From positions 25,274,164 through 25,338,163 of the forward strand of contig OZ026524.1 in the NCBI GenBank assembly GCA_964019695.1: a stretch of 64,000 nucleotides of DNA. Direction: 5' to 3'. Shown here piece after piece: positions 37,758-49,502 of this stretch (positions within the stretch are counted from its first letter, which is position 1; the number at the start of each line of letters is the position of its first letter). The position numbers and the translations under genes were made by a program. The stretch comes from Loripinus fragilis (taxonomy: Eukaryota > Mollusca > Bivalvia > Lucinida > Lucinidae). Below the pieces are notes generated by a model. That model made no database searches. It saw only the letters and a program-made list of their open reading frames with translations, and was not told the DNA's origin.

Positions 37758-38423
37758 CTTTTATATATCGTGTTCGTGTCAATGTTGATCTGACGTTGCT
37801 ATAATAATGTTAATTTCTGACGGCTCCGACTAGCCTGGCCACATGAGCAGTCTCGCAATAACTGCTTGAACAAAAAAAAAATAACCTAAAAGATGTACAG
37901 TGGTTGTTTTCTTTTTTCATTGGAAGTTTCATCCTTTTAGAACCGAAAACCCCTAGATGGCTACTACATCAAACAGCGAAGACCCAGATGTAATGTCTAA
38001 AATGTAGTGGCATTTCATCAGGGTCTGCACTGTTTTTTTTACTACAAAGACGATCTTTAGAGAAAGCTATATACATTATTTGGTAATTATAACTTGTAAT
38101 ATCCCACCATCCTGAACTTTTATGGAAACTTCATTGGTCTTCAAATGGTTAAATTATTGGCGCTGGAGTATTATTGCAATTTCTCGAGACCTAGAAAAGC
38201 AACAACAAGTAAAAGAAAGTACCTTTTTTTCTAAAATGTATACGGGATAAGTGATGTGCAGGTGCTAAACACTTCTGTATACATTTTACGCTTTAATATC
38301 AAATCGCACTTAAGTAGGAAAATGTTCAAACTCGAAATTCTTTATATCGTTTATGCATACATAAAAAACATGTAAAAAACAGCCACTCTAAAACAGACAA
38401 ATAAAGATCTTTATGACAAATGG
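37758..38423. other. No recognised feature
   Basis: About 670 bp of AT-rich sequence without repeats, terminal repeats or a frame I would call. Confidence 0.6.
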
Positions 38424-38495
38424 TAGCTTAATGCAGGTCGAAAATGTTGCAGAATGGGAGCATTCTGCAATACTTTTGATCTGCATTAAGCGCTA
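38424..38495. repeat. 72-nt hairpin
   Basis: TAGCTTAATGCAGGTCGAAA ... GCAGAATG and CATTCTGCAA ... GCATTAAGCGCTA form an imperfect inverted repeat with a 4-nt GGAG loop. It lies 220 bp beyond the 3' end of the transposase pseudogene, so it could be part of that element's terminal region or a separate small MITE. Confidence 0.75.
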
Positions 38496-38717
38496 ATTAG
38501 TCTTGAAAAACAATTTTTAGTCTATTTGAAAGTTGCTTATTTACACCGGTTTTACTGTACACCTACTAGTTCATATTTTTAAGACAATTATAATACGGAC
38601 ATTTAGAATGTGAAATCTATCATGCAAACACTTATACATGTATTGAGATTTTCAGTCTGTATTGTATGAAACATTTCATAGCAAGTCGAAGGCAGTGTCA
38701 CAACTTTCACAGTGGGT

Positions 38718-39766
38718 TCAAAATATAAGACCTAATTCTTTTCTGCGACAGACTAGGCCAGCACAGGTGCACACGAATAGTGGCAGCATTTCTCTAGGGT
38801 GCCTCCACAACGATCCAACAGCCTTATAAACCTTTAGCTCACCTATTGCATGCTCCACATAGACTCTGTATTTCCTAATCAGACGGTTAAATTTTAGACA
38901 TTTCTGTCTGTCCCTGCCACGCCGTCTTGCAATTTGTTGAGCAGATATAGCAGTGACTACAGGTCCTCGATTGGGATAAATTTTATCACCAAGAAGTTTA
39001 CAATCATCTGGAAAAGCAGGGTCTGTACCAATTTGCTGCATTAAGGCAAATTGTTGGGCATCGTTTAGATGACCTAAAAACCACTTTGAACAAACCTTAT
39101 GTTGCCAAGGTTATCAACAACGACCTGGGTATGTACCGCGTGGAAATGTCGATGCCCCGAATAGTATTGCTCTTGAGGTTCAACTTTTGGTCGATATATT
39201 CGATGAGAGGTGCCGTCTATCGAACCAACAGCAAGAGGGATTTTCCTCCAGTTACCTCTCAATGCTAACCACTCACCAGCTGATGGCCATCTTATAAATG
39301 GTTTCATCTTTTCAACAAAAATTGGTAAACATGATGTGATTGTATTGTGAACAGTAGTAATGCTAACATTGAAAACAGCAGATAGCACATGGTAACTTAA
39401 ATATGACCGCAGCCATATGACCATTAAAAGCATTCGGTTGCAATTAGACAGTCTGTTGTCATAACCAATGATATTGTGAAACCCAACTAAACCAACTAAC
39501 TGCAGAAAAGTTTCTGGTGTTTCACCATTTATTTGGTAGAACTGGAACCGTTGATCTGACAATATTGTAAAGACATCTCTTCCTATGTACACATTGTTGT
39601 CGTATAAGGCCAGACGATGATTGATCTTTATCAATGGATCCGCAGGGAGTGCACAAAGAGCTCCCAACAAAGCATTTATGACATCCAAATATTGAGATGC
39701 ATCGGCTGGTGATTGGAGCAATGCAGGCAATAATGAGACTATGAGGTGTCTTGTGTTTCTGTCCAT
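38718..39766 (-). pseudogene. HARBI1-like (PIF/Harbinger) DDE transposase, frameshifted
   Basis: Nuclease of the DDE_Tnp_4 family, which cuts and pastes PIF/Harbinger DNA transposons. Counting from the Met at 39766, residues ~122-144 (LSYHVLSAVFNVSITTVHNT) look like a helix-turn-helix; GSIDGT supplies the first catalytic Asp (~184), HLND the second, and VEHAIG the Glu. The first part ends prematurely at a TAG around 39074 because a run of five T (plus-strand A, 39076-39080) puts the rest out of frame; the remainder reads on to 38718. Combined length (~350 codons) is normal for the family, so this looks like a recent single-base lesion. The frame is open upstream to 39874, but a good acceptor (pyrimidine tract then GCAG, 39773-39777) suggests translation starts at 39766 after a 5' intron. 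The partner gene may be the Myb/SANT gene at 46921. Confidence 0.85.
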
Positions 39767-39999
39767 TACTACCTGCGAAAAAAAAACACATGCTCTCAAT
39801 TTGAATTCTAAGCTTCCTATATACATTTCAATACCGTTGAATTTAAAATTCCTTTGCTTCGAATATGTCATCATAAGTCGGCCCTCTCACCCAACACTTT
39901 AACAAAATATAAACTCGACCACGTTACTGCTTCAAATGAAAGTAAGTCACTTAAACACGACTGAAGACTGAAGGCGGAGTCTCTGCTGTTGTCATTTAT

Positions 40000-40240
40000 T
40001 GTTTTATATACCTCTCATTGTTTGTGGGTGTTTCATGTTGGTCTTTGTTTAGGTGTGTATGTATTACATTCTGCCCTTTCTAGTTTTGCAATCATCTTGA
40101 TGAGAAACAGAGAGCTGGTTGCTTTGCTTTTATTAAATTTCTGATATCTTGATACGGTTAATGTTGTGTGGGTCTTCCTCACGGTGCTCTTTGTTCGTCT
40201 GCAGTGTGTAATTGTGGCATTTGCTGATCATGCTTACATT
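40000..40240 (+). mobile_element. Retroposon 3' end, subfamily B, short
   Basis: TCTAGTTTTGCAATCATCTT, GAGCTGGTTGCTTTGCTT and the terminal GCTGATCATGCTTAC match the subfamily B 3' end. Only the last ~200 bp is retained, and it is diverged. Confidence 0.65.
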
Positions 40241-40950
40241 TTTAACTAACATAAATTTAACCATCGAATGAAAGGCCGTCAAATAAGCAAACAAGCTGTA
40301 TCACAAACTTGCCAATCATTCTGTGAGCTATTCAAAGTCCATGACACTCATTTGGTGCTTTTTATGTGTCTTGATTTAAAGAAATGGGGAATTTTTCACT
40401 CTTAACTTTTTTGTCACATCAAACACTTAAATTTCTATCTCAAAACTTTATCTCTTTATAAGATGGTGGTCTTGAAAATTAGGTCAAGGTCAACAAAAAT
40501 CATCCAATTTTTGGCTCCTTTCCAAGCAATGCATTTATGCAAGTTTGGTAAAACACACTCACAGGTTCAGAATATATAGTGTCACAGTGGAAAAAGCTAC
40601 GCTGACGAGGTCATTGGTGAGGACGTGGACGCCGACCGACCAAAACTAATATATGCCCTCTACTTTTGGTTTGGAACCAGTATGATGACTTTCAGTGTAG
40701 TATATATTGCATGAATAAATATATTTTTATGCACGATCGACTTATATTTTTATGCACGAGTGACTAGCGCCACATTTCACGGCAAGAAGTGAATGAAACA
40801 TTCTCAGGTAAGTTTATTTTAATCATATTTATCGTATTCATTATTTTAAGTGAATATATCTTTACCTGGAATCATATACTTGTCATGAAATCACGATGGC
40901 AATATCTAAAATAGAATCTAGGCAGAATCTAGGCAGCTCTCGTGAAAGGA
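40241..40950. other. No gene; AT-rich intergenic sequence
   Basis: Contains short phrases such as GGTCAAGGTCAACAAAAATC and GAGGACGTGGACGCCGACC of the sort seen in dispersed molluscan repeats, but no second copy in this window, so no call is made. Confidence 0.5.
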
Positions 40951-40951
40951 T

Positions 40952-41245
40952 TTGTTTCAAGAAAATTCTTTTGGCAAACGCACACCGCAGTCTCTTCTAA
41001 ACAAGGCAATATCCTGCTATCAACTGTTATATTTAAGCACAGCAGACATACAGAAATGGCGGACGGAAAGAGTTGACAAGCTCATCAGATCCGAGTTTGC
41101 GCATGTGTATGACCTCTTGGCACATGTGCAGTTACCCATTAGGTCACCTCGCCTGATACATGTATTTTACAACAAATGGCGTCACATGGTTATATGTGTA
41201 AACAGGGCAATCCAAGCATTCCAGACACACATGCCATTTTTGTAG
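40952..41245 (+). CDS. Unassigned open frame, possible exon
   Basis: A 97-codon frame to TAG at 41243. There is no ATG near its 5' end (the first in-frame ATG is about 30 codons from the stop), so if coding it must be an internal or terminal exon; an in-frame TGA lies just upstream and candidate acceptors (TAGGCAG) are weak. The product is mixed charged and hydrophobic (QKWRTERVDKLIRSEF; VFYNKWRHMVICVNRAIQAF), unlike the low-complexity frames elsewhere in the window. I recognise no family. It could belong to a decayed transposon gene. Confidence 0.3.
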   Translation: MFQENSFGKRTPQSLLNKAISCYQLLYLSTADIQKWRTERVDKLIRSEFAHVYDLLAHVQLPIRSPRLIHVFYNKWRHMVICVNRAIQAFQTHMPFL

Positions 41246-41734
41246 TACTATATTAAAATTGTTTGGTTTATTTTTTGTTCATTTCTCATCTTTTTCTGTC
41301 AATCTGATACAGAAAACGGACTTCAACCACCCCAAACTACTCTATCTGTAAAAAAGAAACGCTAAATCTGTATTCAAAGTCGCAGTACAAAAATGTTTAT
41401 TCATGAGGCAGTATATGTAGATATCTGTATTATTTAGTTTTACCTTTAGCTGCATGTTTTGTTGTACTTCAAATTAACTAGAAAAAGGCAAGAAAACCGC
41501 CAGCATTACCGCCACGTTGATGTATGTATACTTGACACCTGAAGAAACGCATAGGTTTCAATATTCTTTTACTCTTAGAAACTTTGCTAAAATCTTACCT
41601 ATAATTCAATGAATCTATTTGTACGGACGTTTCTTATGGACCATTACAGTCTTCATTCCATGGTGAATAATTCTTTTTTGTAAAATAATTGTGCAAAATG
41701 ACAAAAACCAAAGAACACACACACACGCAAGCAC
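41246..41734. other. No recognised feature
   Basis: AT-rich sequence; the only notable item is a short ACACACAC/GCACGCACGC tract at 41716-41740. Confidence 0.6.
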
Positions 41735-42062
41735 GCACGCAATGAGCTTGGTGAGTAGCGTGTCTTTATAAAGATACGTGTCTGGCTGCAAATCCAGGGG
41801 TCGTGAGTCTGATCCCAGCCCAGTCCCATACTTTCTTCTAGTTTAATTATGAGATAATTTCTACGGCCATTCTCCTCCCTTGCGCTGATTTCATAGAGGG
41901 TGTATTTGTTAGTTACAAGCGAAAGCATGTGCTTTAACTAATGAAAACCTGCTTGGTAAAGTTTGCCCATTGAAAAGGTGGTCAGGTGATCTGACAGTCA
42001 AGATATGAACATAGCTGTTGACTGGACCGTTAAGCATTAAGCTCAAACAAACAAAAAGGAAA
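41735..42062 (+). mobile_element. SINE, family 2, plus-strand copy
   Basis: The head contains TAGCGTGTCT ... GTGTCTGGCTGCAAATCC and a B-box-like GTGAGTCTGATCCCAGCC, matching the minus-strand copy at 62551-62879. The body runs through CCCATACTTTC to GCTGTTGACTGG and a CTCAAACAAACAAAAAGG tail. The first ~20 bases of the tRNA-like head are diverged. Confidence 0.75.
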
Positions 42063-42338
42063 ATAGCATAAATTATAGCATTTAATATAATGACAACTGT
42101 AGGAGATTTACTGCAAATATGAGGGTTTTTTTTTAATTCTTGAGTTTTTTAGCGGCCGGTAAGGTTTACAAGGGGTCATGAATATTATGAATAAATAAGT
42201 AAAGTACAGTCCAACAGAACCGTTTACATCAAATGTTTGGACACCCATTCATAGCAGCTTCGCATTGTTTGCCTGACAAAGTTACTCATAAACACCCTAT
42301 TTTTTTACTTTTCATCCTCCAAAAGTATACTGTATCAT

Positions 42339-42954
42339 ACCGTACAACCGGCTGCTTTAATGTAAGGTGACTAACAATGATGACAGATGCGGGATTTTAG
42401 GTTGCATGAAGGGTAGTTTATAATTTCAGAGTTTAGAAGTATCTCCATAAAATCGTGACCTGTCATCAATGTTAACCACTAAAATTCATGACCTGTCATC
42501 AAAGACAGCCACTTGAAAATTGATCTGTTGATAAAGGCAGCCGTTTTTCCTCTACCTATTGTCTTTGATGGGCTCCAGTACCTTTATTAAATCAAACTGT
42601 GGCTTCAAATTTGGCAAAAATGTAGCTGAATGATAGTAGTTTTATTGTATATAAGTGCAGACAGCAGACTTTGACTGAGCAACGCACAACCTGAACAGAT
42701 AGCCGTTTTGTGACTTTTCTCAGGAAAGTTCTGAAATGATGATCAAATGTGGCTTTATTTGTGAGAGATATAACGCCAGCTTGCTTCTGTAGGATCTCTC
42801 AACACCATCAAATGTACTCAGTCACCACAGAGTACCAGAGGGCTTCTCTTCGAATTTTGCCAACCGAAAATTATAACCTACCCTTCATGCAACCTAAAAT
42901 CCCGTATCTGTCATCATTGTTAGTAACCTGTCATCAAAGCAGCAGGTTGTACGG
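42339..42954. mobile_element. ~615-bp element with ~95-bp terminal inverted repeats
   Basis: The left arm (ACCGTACAACCGGCTGCTTT ... CTAACAATGATGACAGATGC ... GGTTGCATGAAGGGTAG) is the complement of the right arm (CTACCCTTCATGCAACC ... GCAGGTTGTACGGT). The centre has a tandem GACCTGTCATCAA motif. No coding capacity. Confidence 0.8.
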
Positions 42955-43278
42955 TGTGTGTGTATGCTGCAGCTTAAGCCAGTAGTTTATTTTCATAAAA
43001 TTCTAGCTTTAGATTTAGTGATACTATAACGACGTTCGCTATTTTAGAATTCACAGAGGTGTTCCCCTTTATCAGTATAATTGAATAAGTGAACTATTTG
43101 CGATGTATTTTCTTGAGGACGTGCGTAATCTTATAACACGTTTTTTCATACCCGCATTGCATTATTAGATATCCAACCTGATATGAAATGCCAATTAAGT
43201 AAAATGTGTTTTTCTTTTGACATCGAGTACATGTATCGCATTTAACAAACAACATTATCAAACATACAACGTTCTTTT

Positions 43279-43424
43279 GGCCTGCCCAAAATGCGCAAAT
43301 GTGGGCGTGGATTTATTTTTTATTTAGTTAAAAGTAGATTTGTTCGTGAAGGTATGAAGGAGATTTTACAGACTGGCAGTGGCATATATAATATATACTT
43401 ATATTTGCGCATTTTGGGCAGGCC
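43279..43424. mobile_element. 146-bp foldback element with 22-bp perfect inverted ends
   Basis: GGCCTGCCCAAAATGCGCAA(AT) at 43279-43300 is perfectly inverted at 43403-43424. Nothing codes within it. Further short complementarity (AACAAACAAC / GTTGTTTGTT) outside the arms hints at a larger boundary. Confidence 0.7.
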
Positions 43425-43550
43425 AATGTCGACACCATCCACTAACGTTGTTTGTTATTGTGTCGCCTACGAAGCAAAAACGACACATAGGGATCATGAC
43501 TCCGGTGGCGTCGTCGTCGTCGGCGTCGTCGTCCACGGCGTCACACTTTT

Positions 43551-44075
43551 GGTTTCCGATCGATAACTCTTGAAGGGATGCATCAATTTAATTTAACTTT
43601 ACAGAAGGGTCAAGCATCATTAAATACAGGTGAAGTTTTAAAAAGTGTGTGTGTACGGGCAAAACCCGCAACATTTTGACTGAGTCATGGCCCTTTTTGA
43701 CTTAGATTTTGGCTTAATTGCTAATTTGTGGTTTCCGATCAATAAGTTTTGAAGGGATACAAACACTTTCTAAGGATAGAGCATCATAAACTACAGACCA
43801 TGTTCGAATTTGGAGGTCATTTGCGAACTTTTTACTGAGTTATGACCCTTTTTTGACTTAGGTTTAGGCTATTGGCTTTTTGTGGAATAATTTTTCTATA
43901 ATATCTGACAACTTGTTCCGATCAATAACTTTTGAAGGGATGCAACGATTTCTTTTCAAATTTTACAGAAGAGTAGAGCATCATAAAATACATGTAATTT
44001 TGAATTTGGAGGTCATTTGCAATCTTTTGACTGAGTTATGGCCCTTTTTAGACTTAGGTTTAGGCTAATGCAAAA
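43551..44075 (+). repeat. ~180-bp tandem repeat, three copies
   Basis: TTCCGATCGATAACTCTTGA at 43553, and its variants at 43732 and 43916, each followed by a GAGCATCATAAA block and GACTGAGTTATGGCCCTTTT. Periods are 179 and 184 bp. A GTCGTCGTCGTC tract precedes the first copy (43508-43540). Confidence 0.85.
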
Positions 44076-44374
44076 GCTATACTGTTTTTGGATGGAATAA
44101 ACACTTTACATTTCTCCAAAAATATAATATGTGACAACTTCTCACTATAGGCCATGACTATCCAGTGCCTGTTGATAGGCATAGCAGTGTTAAAATTTTA
44201 CCCAACCCCTGGCCCCTTGTGTGGTGCTAAAGGTCAATTATTTATATTTAGCATTAACTCAGTAAGTTGTCAATATTTTTTTTACAAAACTTTCACATGC
44301 AGACAGAGGTATAATGAATATGAATTATATCAAAGGAGATTTTCGATCCAAGGCCTGTGTTTCACCCCCTGGGT

Positions 44375-45115
44375 GGACTTAAGGAGTGGGGTCAAAAGGT
44401 CAAAATTCAACTTTTTCAGAACACGGTCATATTGCATATCAAATTAAAGGGAATCACGAATGCAGTAGCATGGTAGCACATATTTTACTAGCAGAACCTT
44501 ACCCAACCCTTGACCCAGGGGTTGGGGTCAAAAGGTCAATTTTTTTTTCAGAACATGGTCATGTTGCATATCAAATTTAAGAGAATCACGACTGCAGCAG
44601 CATTGTAGCAAATATTTTTTTCCTGCAGACCCCCGTACCCACCGACCCCCGACCTTTGGGATGGGGTCAATAGGTCAAAAGTTATCTTATTCCGAACATG
44701 GTCATGTTGCATATCAAATTTAAAGGAGTCACGAAAATTTGCTCCAGATCCCCTCCTGACCCACCCCCGGATCCTGGGGTCGGGGTCAAAAGGTAATTTT
44801 TTAAAAAACATGATCATGTTGCATATCAAATTAAATGGAATCACGATTGTAGAAACATGGTAGCAAATATTTTGCCTGCAGACCCCCACCACCCGCCCCC
44901 CCCCCATGACCATTAGAGTTAGAAGGTTAAAATTCAAATTTTCACAACACGGCGATGTTGCATATTAAATTAAAGGGAATCGCGAACGCAGCAGCAGGGT
45001 AGCAAATATTTTGCCCGCAGACACCCCACCCTGGGGATGGGTCAATAGATCAAAAGTCAACTTAGTCAGAACATGGTCATGTTTCTTATCAAATTAAAGG
45101 AAATTACGAACTTCT
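44375..45115 (+). repeat. ~130-bp tandem repeat, about six copies
   Basis: The core CATGGTCATGTTGCATATCA, AATTAAAGGGAATCACGA, then a GCAAATATTTTGCCTGCAGA segment and C-rich CCCACC/GGGGTC spacer, recurs at ~44421, 44556, 44697, 44810, 44949 and 45071. Spacer length differences give periods of 113-141 bp. Positions 45116-45510 hold no recognised feature. Confidence 0.85.
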
Positions 45116-45510
45116 GCAAAATGGTCTTAACATGGTTGAAATTGTACAGATTAGTTTATTTTTTATTGAACAAATCACTGAAAACCGGTTGATAGGCTTT
45201 TAACTTTGATTTGTATGATATCCAAGGTGAACTTAGTTTGAGAAATGGGATTATTTTTTGTGATTTATAGGTTTCTCTAAAAAATCCCTCCGCCGTGAAT
45301 ATAAAATCGACAAATTTGCCTTGTTTGACTTATGTTTTGACAGGCGACTCTTCCGATTCTTGGAGTTTGTTTACCGACATTGCTTGCCATTGAACACGTA
45401 TCAGGATAACGGTAAAATCAACATATCCTGAAAGCCAGTCAAGTTACTGTCCTACCAGCCAAGAGAGGCAATGACGCCATACTTTGTTTACCAAGTTATC
45501 AGAGACTTTT

Positions 45511-45579
45511 AATCGATAGATCGCTAATGTATTAATCGTATCCGCAGGATAGGATTAATACACAAGTGATCTATCGATT
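45511..45579. repeat. 69-nt hairpin
   Basis: AATCGATAGATC ... TGTATTAATC ... TATCC opposes GGATTAATACA ... GATCTATCGATT around a GCAGGATA centre. Imperfect, isolated. Confidence 0.75.
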
Positions 45580-45710
45580 CGCGTAAGGTCAAGTGGAATG
45601 TACATGCTATTTTTTTCACTTAGCAGTTGTAAGCACAACAATACGTCACTGTCACACTTGGTTGGCACGATAGTAGGTGAAAAGTGAAAAGATAATATAA
45701 AATGTAAATA

Positions 45711-46756
45711 TACTCAAACAAAAAAGAAACGCCAGATTTTCATGGTGCTGTATCTTTCGAACCAGTTACGATGTCGCAGCAAAAAAAAAGAAACCAAAAT
45801 GTTTATCCAACGCCCCCAGACAAAAATTGGAAATTATTTGATTTTATCTTCTTATCTAGAGTGAAAGCAGCTTTTTTCACTATCATCAAGTTGATCATCA
45901 AAATGTGACACATTATACGTTCAATGGCAACCAGGAACGTCTACATTTGTAACGATGGAACAAAAAACATCTAAAAATCCCAATTATGCTTATTAAATGA
46001 GCGACATTGCAATTCAAACCCGTTTATTTACGAAATTAACTGAAATTACCTCCCTTTGAATTAAACAAAGAACAATTTAAGAACCTCAGATTCTCTTTAA
46101 CCTGACATCATTGTGACACCGTTTTTGTTTTAATTGTTGTGCTCGTGTATGACAACGATTACACTAAAGATAAAAATAAAAACTATGGCTGATGTCGGCC
46201 ATCACATATTCACTAAATTTGTGTTTTATACCCCCACCCCTTACTGAAAAATGTACAAGTGAATTTTCAGTATCAATTGTTTTGATGCTAATTAGTCTTA
46301 ATTATAGTTGAAATGCTTGCGATGGCGGAAAAAGAACCACTTAGTTGATAATGCTGGACCAATAATGAATTTTCTGAGTGCCTTCACGCACGCTCTTAAT
46401 CGATGTTTTATGACGTCAGAGTATGTTACAGATTAATGGTTGTGGCCGTAAAGCAATGCATACAGCTAACCTGCATAATCTTTAACTAGAGAGTTTGCTC
46501 AGTGATGTTAAATGTGCTTGAACGGTTCGGAATTATGATGGACACTCAAGCTATTGATGTTGTGCCTTTTACTTTTAAGGATACTTGTGTTCTCTGAGTT
46601 GCCAGCGGCTCTATTGGTTATCAAATGAATTTCGTTTCGGTACATAACGTTTCTAAATAATAACAATTTGTAATGTAAAAAATTGAACGAAATGCGTCAT
46701 ACACTTAGAAATAGCAGACATATACGTCAAGCGGGCATAGCTTTATTGTTTGAGTA
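45711..46756. mobile_element. TA-flanked TIR element, 1.05 kb (short relative of 801-5609)
   Basis: Begins TACTCAAACAAAAAAGAAAC and ends CTTTATTGTTTGAGTA, with TA on each side (45709-45710, 46757-46758). The interior aligns from end to end with 801-850 plus 4574-5609 (for example ATGGCAACCAGGAACGTC, ACTGAAATTACCTCCCTTTG, GAATTATGATGGACA). It lacks the 3.7-kb inner insertion. No long frame. It lies about 160 bp upstream of the Myb/SANT gene start. Confidence 0.85.
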
Positions 46757-46920
46757 TATTAGCACTAACTTCAATTTGGACTATTCTTAAGTACTTCGGT
46801 TCTCCTGCAAAGTTAACGAGAAGCCCTTTGTCGCAAGAGACACAAAGTGTTCATGACTCTATGAACAGCAAAAAGAGCTTATTTCTTATATATTCATTTA
46901 TTTTGTATACAGGAGGAACC

Positions 46921-49502
46921 ATGGAATCAAGAAAACGCATGGTCAAGGTATTGAAGCAGGAAACCCTGCTCCTGCTTCGAGCGTACAGGGAACACCCGAC
47001 CAGATGGGCAGAGATTTTAGAGGAAATCATGCAAAACCTTCAACATCTGCCCGATGACGCTAGAAATCTCTACAAATCATCCTCACGAAAACAGCTTAGG
47101 GATAGATTGTCTTCTAAGTTTGGGAAATTATTGACCACAAAGCAAGAAGCAATTGATGATGTTGAGATACGGTATGTTAGTCTTTGTTGCTGTCTGAACG
47201 ATGGGATAATTATTTTTGAATCATTGGCATTGGCGTCAATTTGGCGCTATATATACTATATACATTCTGATGCTTGGGATACAGCCGCCAAGTTAAGAAT
47301 CGTGGTTTTGTTTCCTTCAGTCGCACAAAGTATCCAATAACTGTCAACTTACGTATGGCTTTGAAAGACGACTTTTTACTATAAAAATATCCATTGTATT
47401 GCATGTGTTTACGTCAGAATCAAATATATATATGTACATAGTAGAATAAATATTTGGACAGTCAGTACATGCAGGGAAGTGTAACAAACTGCATATAACA
47501 TAGTATTTTTGGTAGAACGTTTCGTCAATCCTAGGTAAGACATTTAAGTGCAATTCTTTTTTTCCACATCGAATTGTACCTACACGTCACACTTATGAAA
47601 AAACGTACTAAGTTTTTAAACAAAATTGTGCCTTTCCGTCCGTCAACAATTTACAAAATGTGTTTCTCTGCAGCAGTGATAGCTTCAACTTTCAAACCTG
47701 GCAATTATTGTCCTTGCAGAGACATACCATACCCTTCATGCCGGCGACCTCAACCTAATTTTCATGCCTAAGTGGCGTTGGTCTACTCTCCATGCGTAAA
47801 TGACTTTGATGTTGACTTTTGTCAAACAATTACATTAAAATAGTGAGCATAGTCAGGAAATTCCACAATTATAAACTACAGGCAAACCCATGCTACCATG
47901 AGGAATAGCCACATAACAATTACCATAATATTAAGTATTTCATATCTCATTTGTTTGACAGGACACCCTTTCTTCTCAAGTTTAAGTTCCATGTATTTAG
48001 AGGGATACCTTACAAAACATTGGCATTCTGTAAAACTATAGTCGCATACTACTCCAGCCTTTAAACCCTATAATGGCTGTACGTATATATTGTTGAATTC
48101 TTAAAAGAGGGCTGCTACCATCAGTGTGCAGTTTATACGCTGACGCTTTCTCCTTTATTTAACTATATAAACTACCCATTCGAATCGTCTCTTGCTTCTC
48201 CACAAGAGATATTTCACAGTAAGTACCAAGAAATCGAACACGACGATACTGTTTTATTAGGTTAAATACATCTTGTCCTGTAAAAAGTTGAAGCACACAG
48301 ACACACGAACATTGAATATGTCCATAAATATTATCTCAGAAAATATCCCCATAAGTATAATTTCAGCCATCGGCCAAAACAGTCATTTCTTTCACTTGAC
48401 TAAATCAATGCAAAGTCCCAAATTTACAGAAAAACCCAGCATGAAAACACATCAGAAGTCTCACGGTCCAAAAGCCCAGCAGCAAAGAGTCGCTGCGATT
48501 TTATAGTCCTGGAACAGCCCTGCTTCAATGACTGCACCCATATTAGGTAATGTTCAATAGACCACCAGGCTATAATACCTGATTTATACTCTAAACATTT
48601 GATTCTAAAAGTAGCAATTCATGAAGGTGAAGGATACATGGATTCCTAACAAAACAATAGGTATCCAGATCAGCATGAATTCAGACAGTATTATCACATC
48701 ACATCCACAGCAGACACGCCGGCCCCTTAACAAAGCCACCCAGAGGACACAGGACCATTGGCCAGCCTGGATCACCCAGCGCTTGGCCAAACAGGACAGG
48801 AAGGGGGGGGGGGGCAACCCCTACCAGGATCAGGGGCTGATAATGGCCCACCAGGACAACCCGGGAGAAACGGCCTAAGGGCAATAAAGACAGGATAACC
48901 ACACCACCCACATACAACAGGGAGGGGGAACAGGCCTATAACCATAGCACACTCATGCCCTCGTACTTCACAAGTAAGCATGCAAAATGTGTGAATTTGT
49001 AATGCGAAGATAAAAACATACAGGGGATATCATTGGGAACTAGATTACCAGGGGAGAAACAGTACAGTGTTACAGATAAAACCTACAACCTATTCCAAAT
49101 GCTTTAAAATTAGGTCCATGACTGCTATGTTTTGATCTAAGCACACAAAATACAGTTGTCAATTCCACAAATCATAGCAATATGTTTTAAAATTCTGACT
49201 GGGTTGAATCTGCCTTCATGGGAGGGTCTTATATTTGCATATATGATGGACATTTTTTATGGCATAGAGGATATTTGTAACCTTTTATATATTTTTTCAG
49301 AGCTGAAGTGCAGTCAATCCAAGACATGGAGAGGAGATATGTATGTGCCAGTGTGTCATCAGAAGAACCAGAAAACGTTGACAGAAGAGAAGTTCTCATC
49401 GATCAACTTTCTGATTCTTCCGATGACGAACAGGTTCCTTTTGCTGCTGGCACAAGTGTTGATGACGAGCCTGGACAAGCAATAAATGATGATCAAACAT
49501 AA
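46921..49502 (+). CDS. Two-exon Myb/SANT-MADF-like DNA-binding protein
   Basis: Exon 1 is 46921-47171 and exon 2 is 49301-49502. The donor CG|GTATGT and acceptor TTTTTTCAG|AG join in frame (split Arg codon) to give 150 residues. Residues 12-75 have the spacing of a Myb/SANT or MADF helix bundle: LLLLRAYREHPTRWAEIL with Trp29, and KQLRDRLSSKFGKLL. Residues 116-149 are acidic (SDSSDDE, DDEPGQ). An acceptor (TTTTGTATACAG, ending 46912) just before the ATG suggests a 5' untranslated exon upstream. Proteins of this kind bind transposon ends and bring the HARBI1 nuclease to DNA, and a HARBI1-like pseudogene lies 7 kb upstream, divergently oriented; a link is inference. The reading frame stops at TAA 49500 but continues open beyond it. 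A host trihelix-type gene is the alternative. Confidence 0.6.
47172..49300 (+). other. Intron of the Myb/SANT gene
   Basis: A GT...AG intron of 2.13 kb. It contains a reverse retroposon tail (47841-47932), a G-run (48805-48816) and otherwise AT-rich sequence. Frames at 48605-48981 on both strands overlap one another and show no family. Confidence 0.55.
47841..47932 (-). mobile_element. Retroposon 3' end, subfamily B, 90-bp piece
   Basis: AGTGAGCATAGTCAGGAAAT, then CCACAATTATAAACTACAGG, follow the terminal 90 bases of the copies at 49768 and 52336 in the same orientation, diverged. It sits inside the intron. Confidence 0.6.

Noticed and set aside
48605..48981. Overlapping Gly/Pro/Leu-rich frames in both orientations
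   Set aside because: Mutually antisense frames around a G-run within a predicted intron, no family resemblance.
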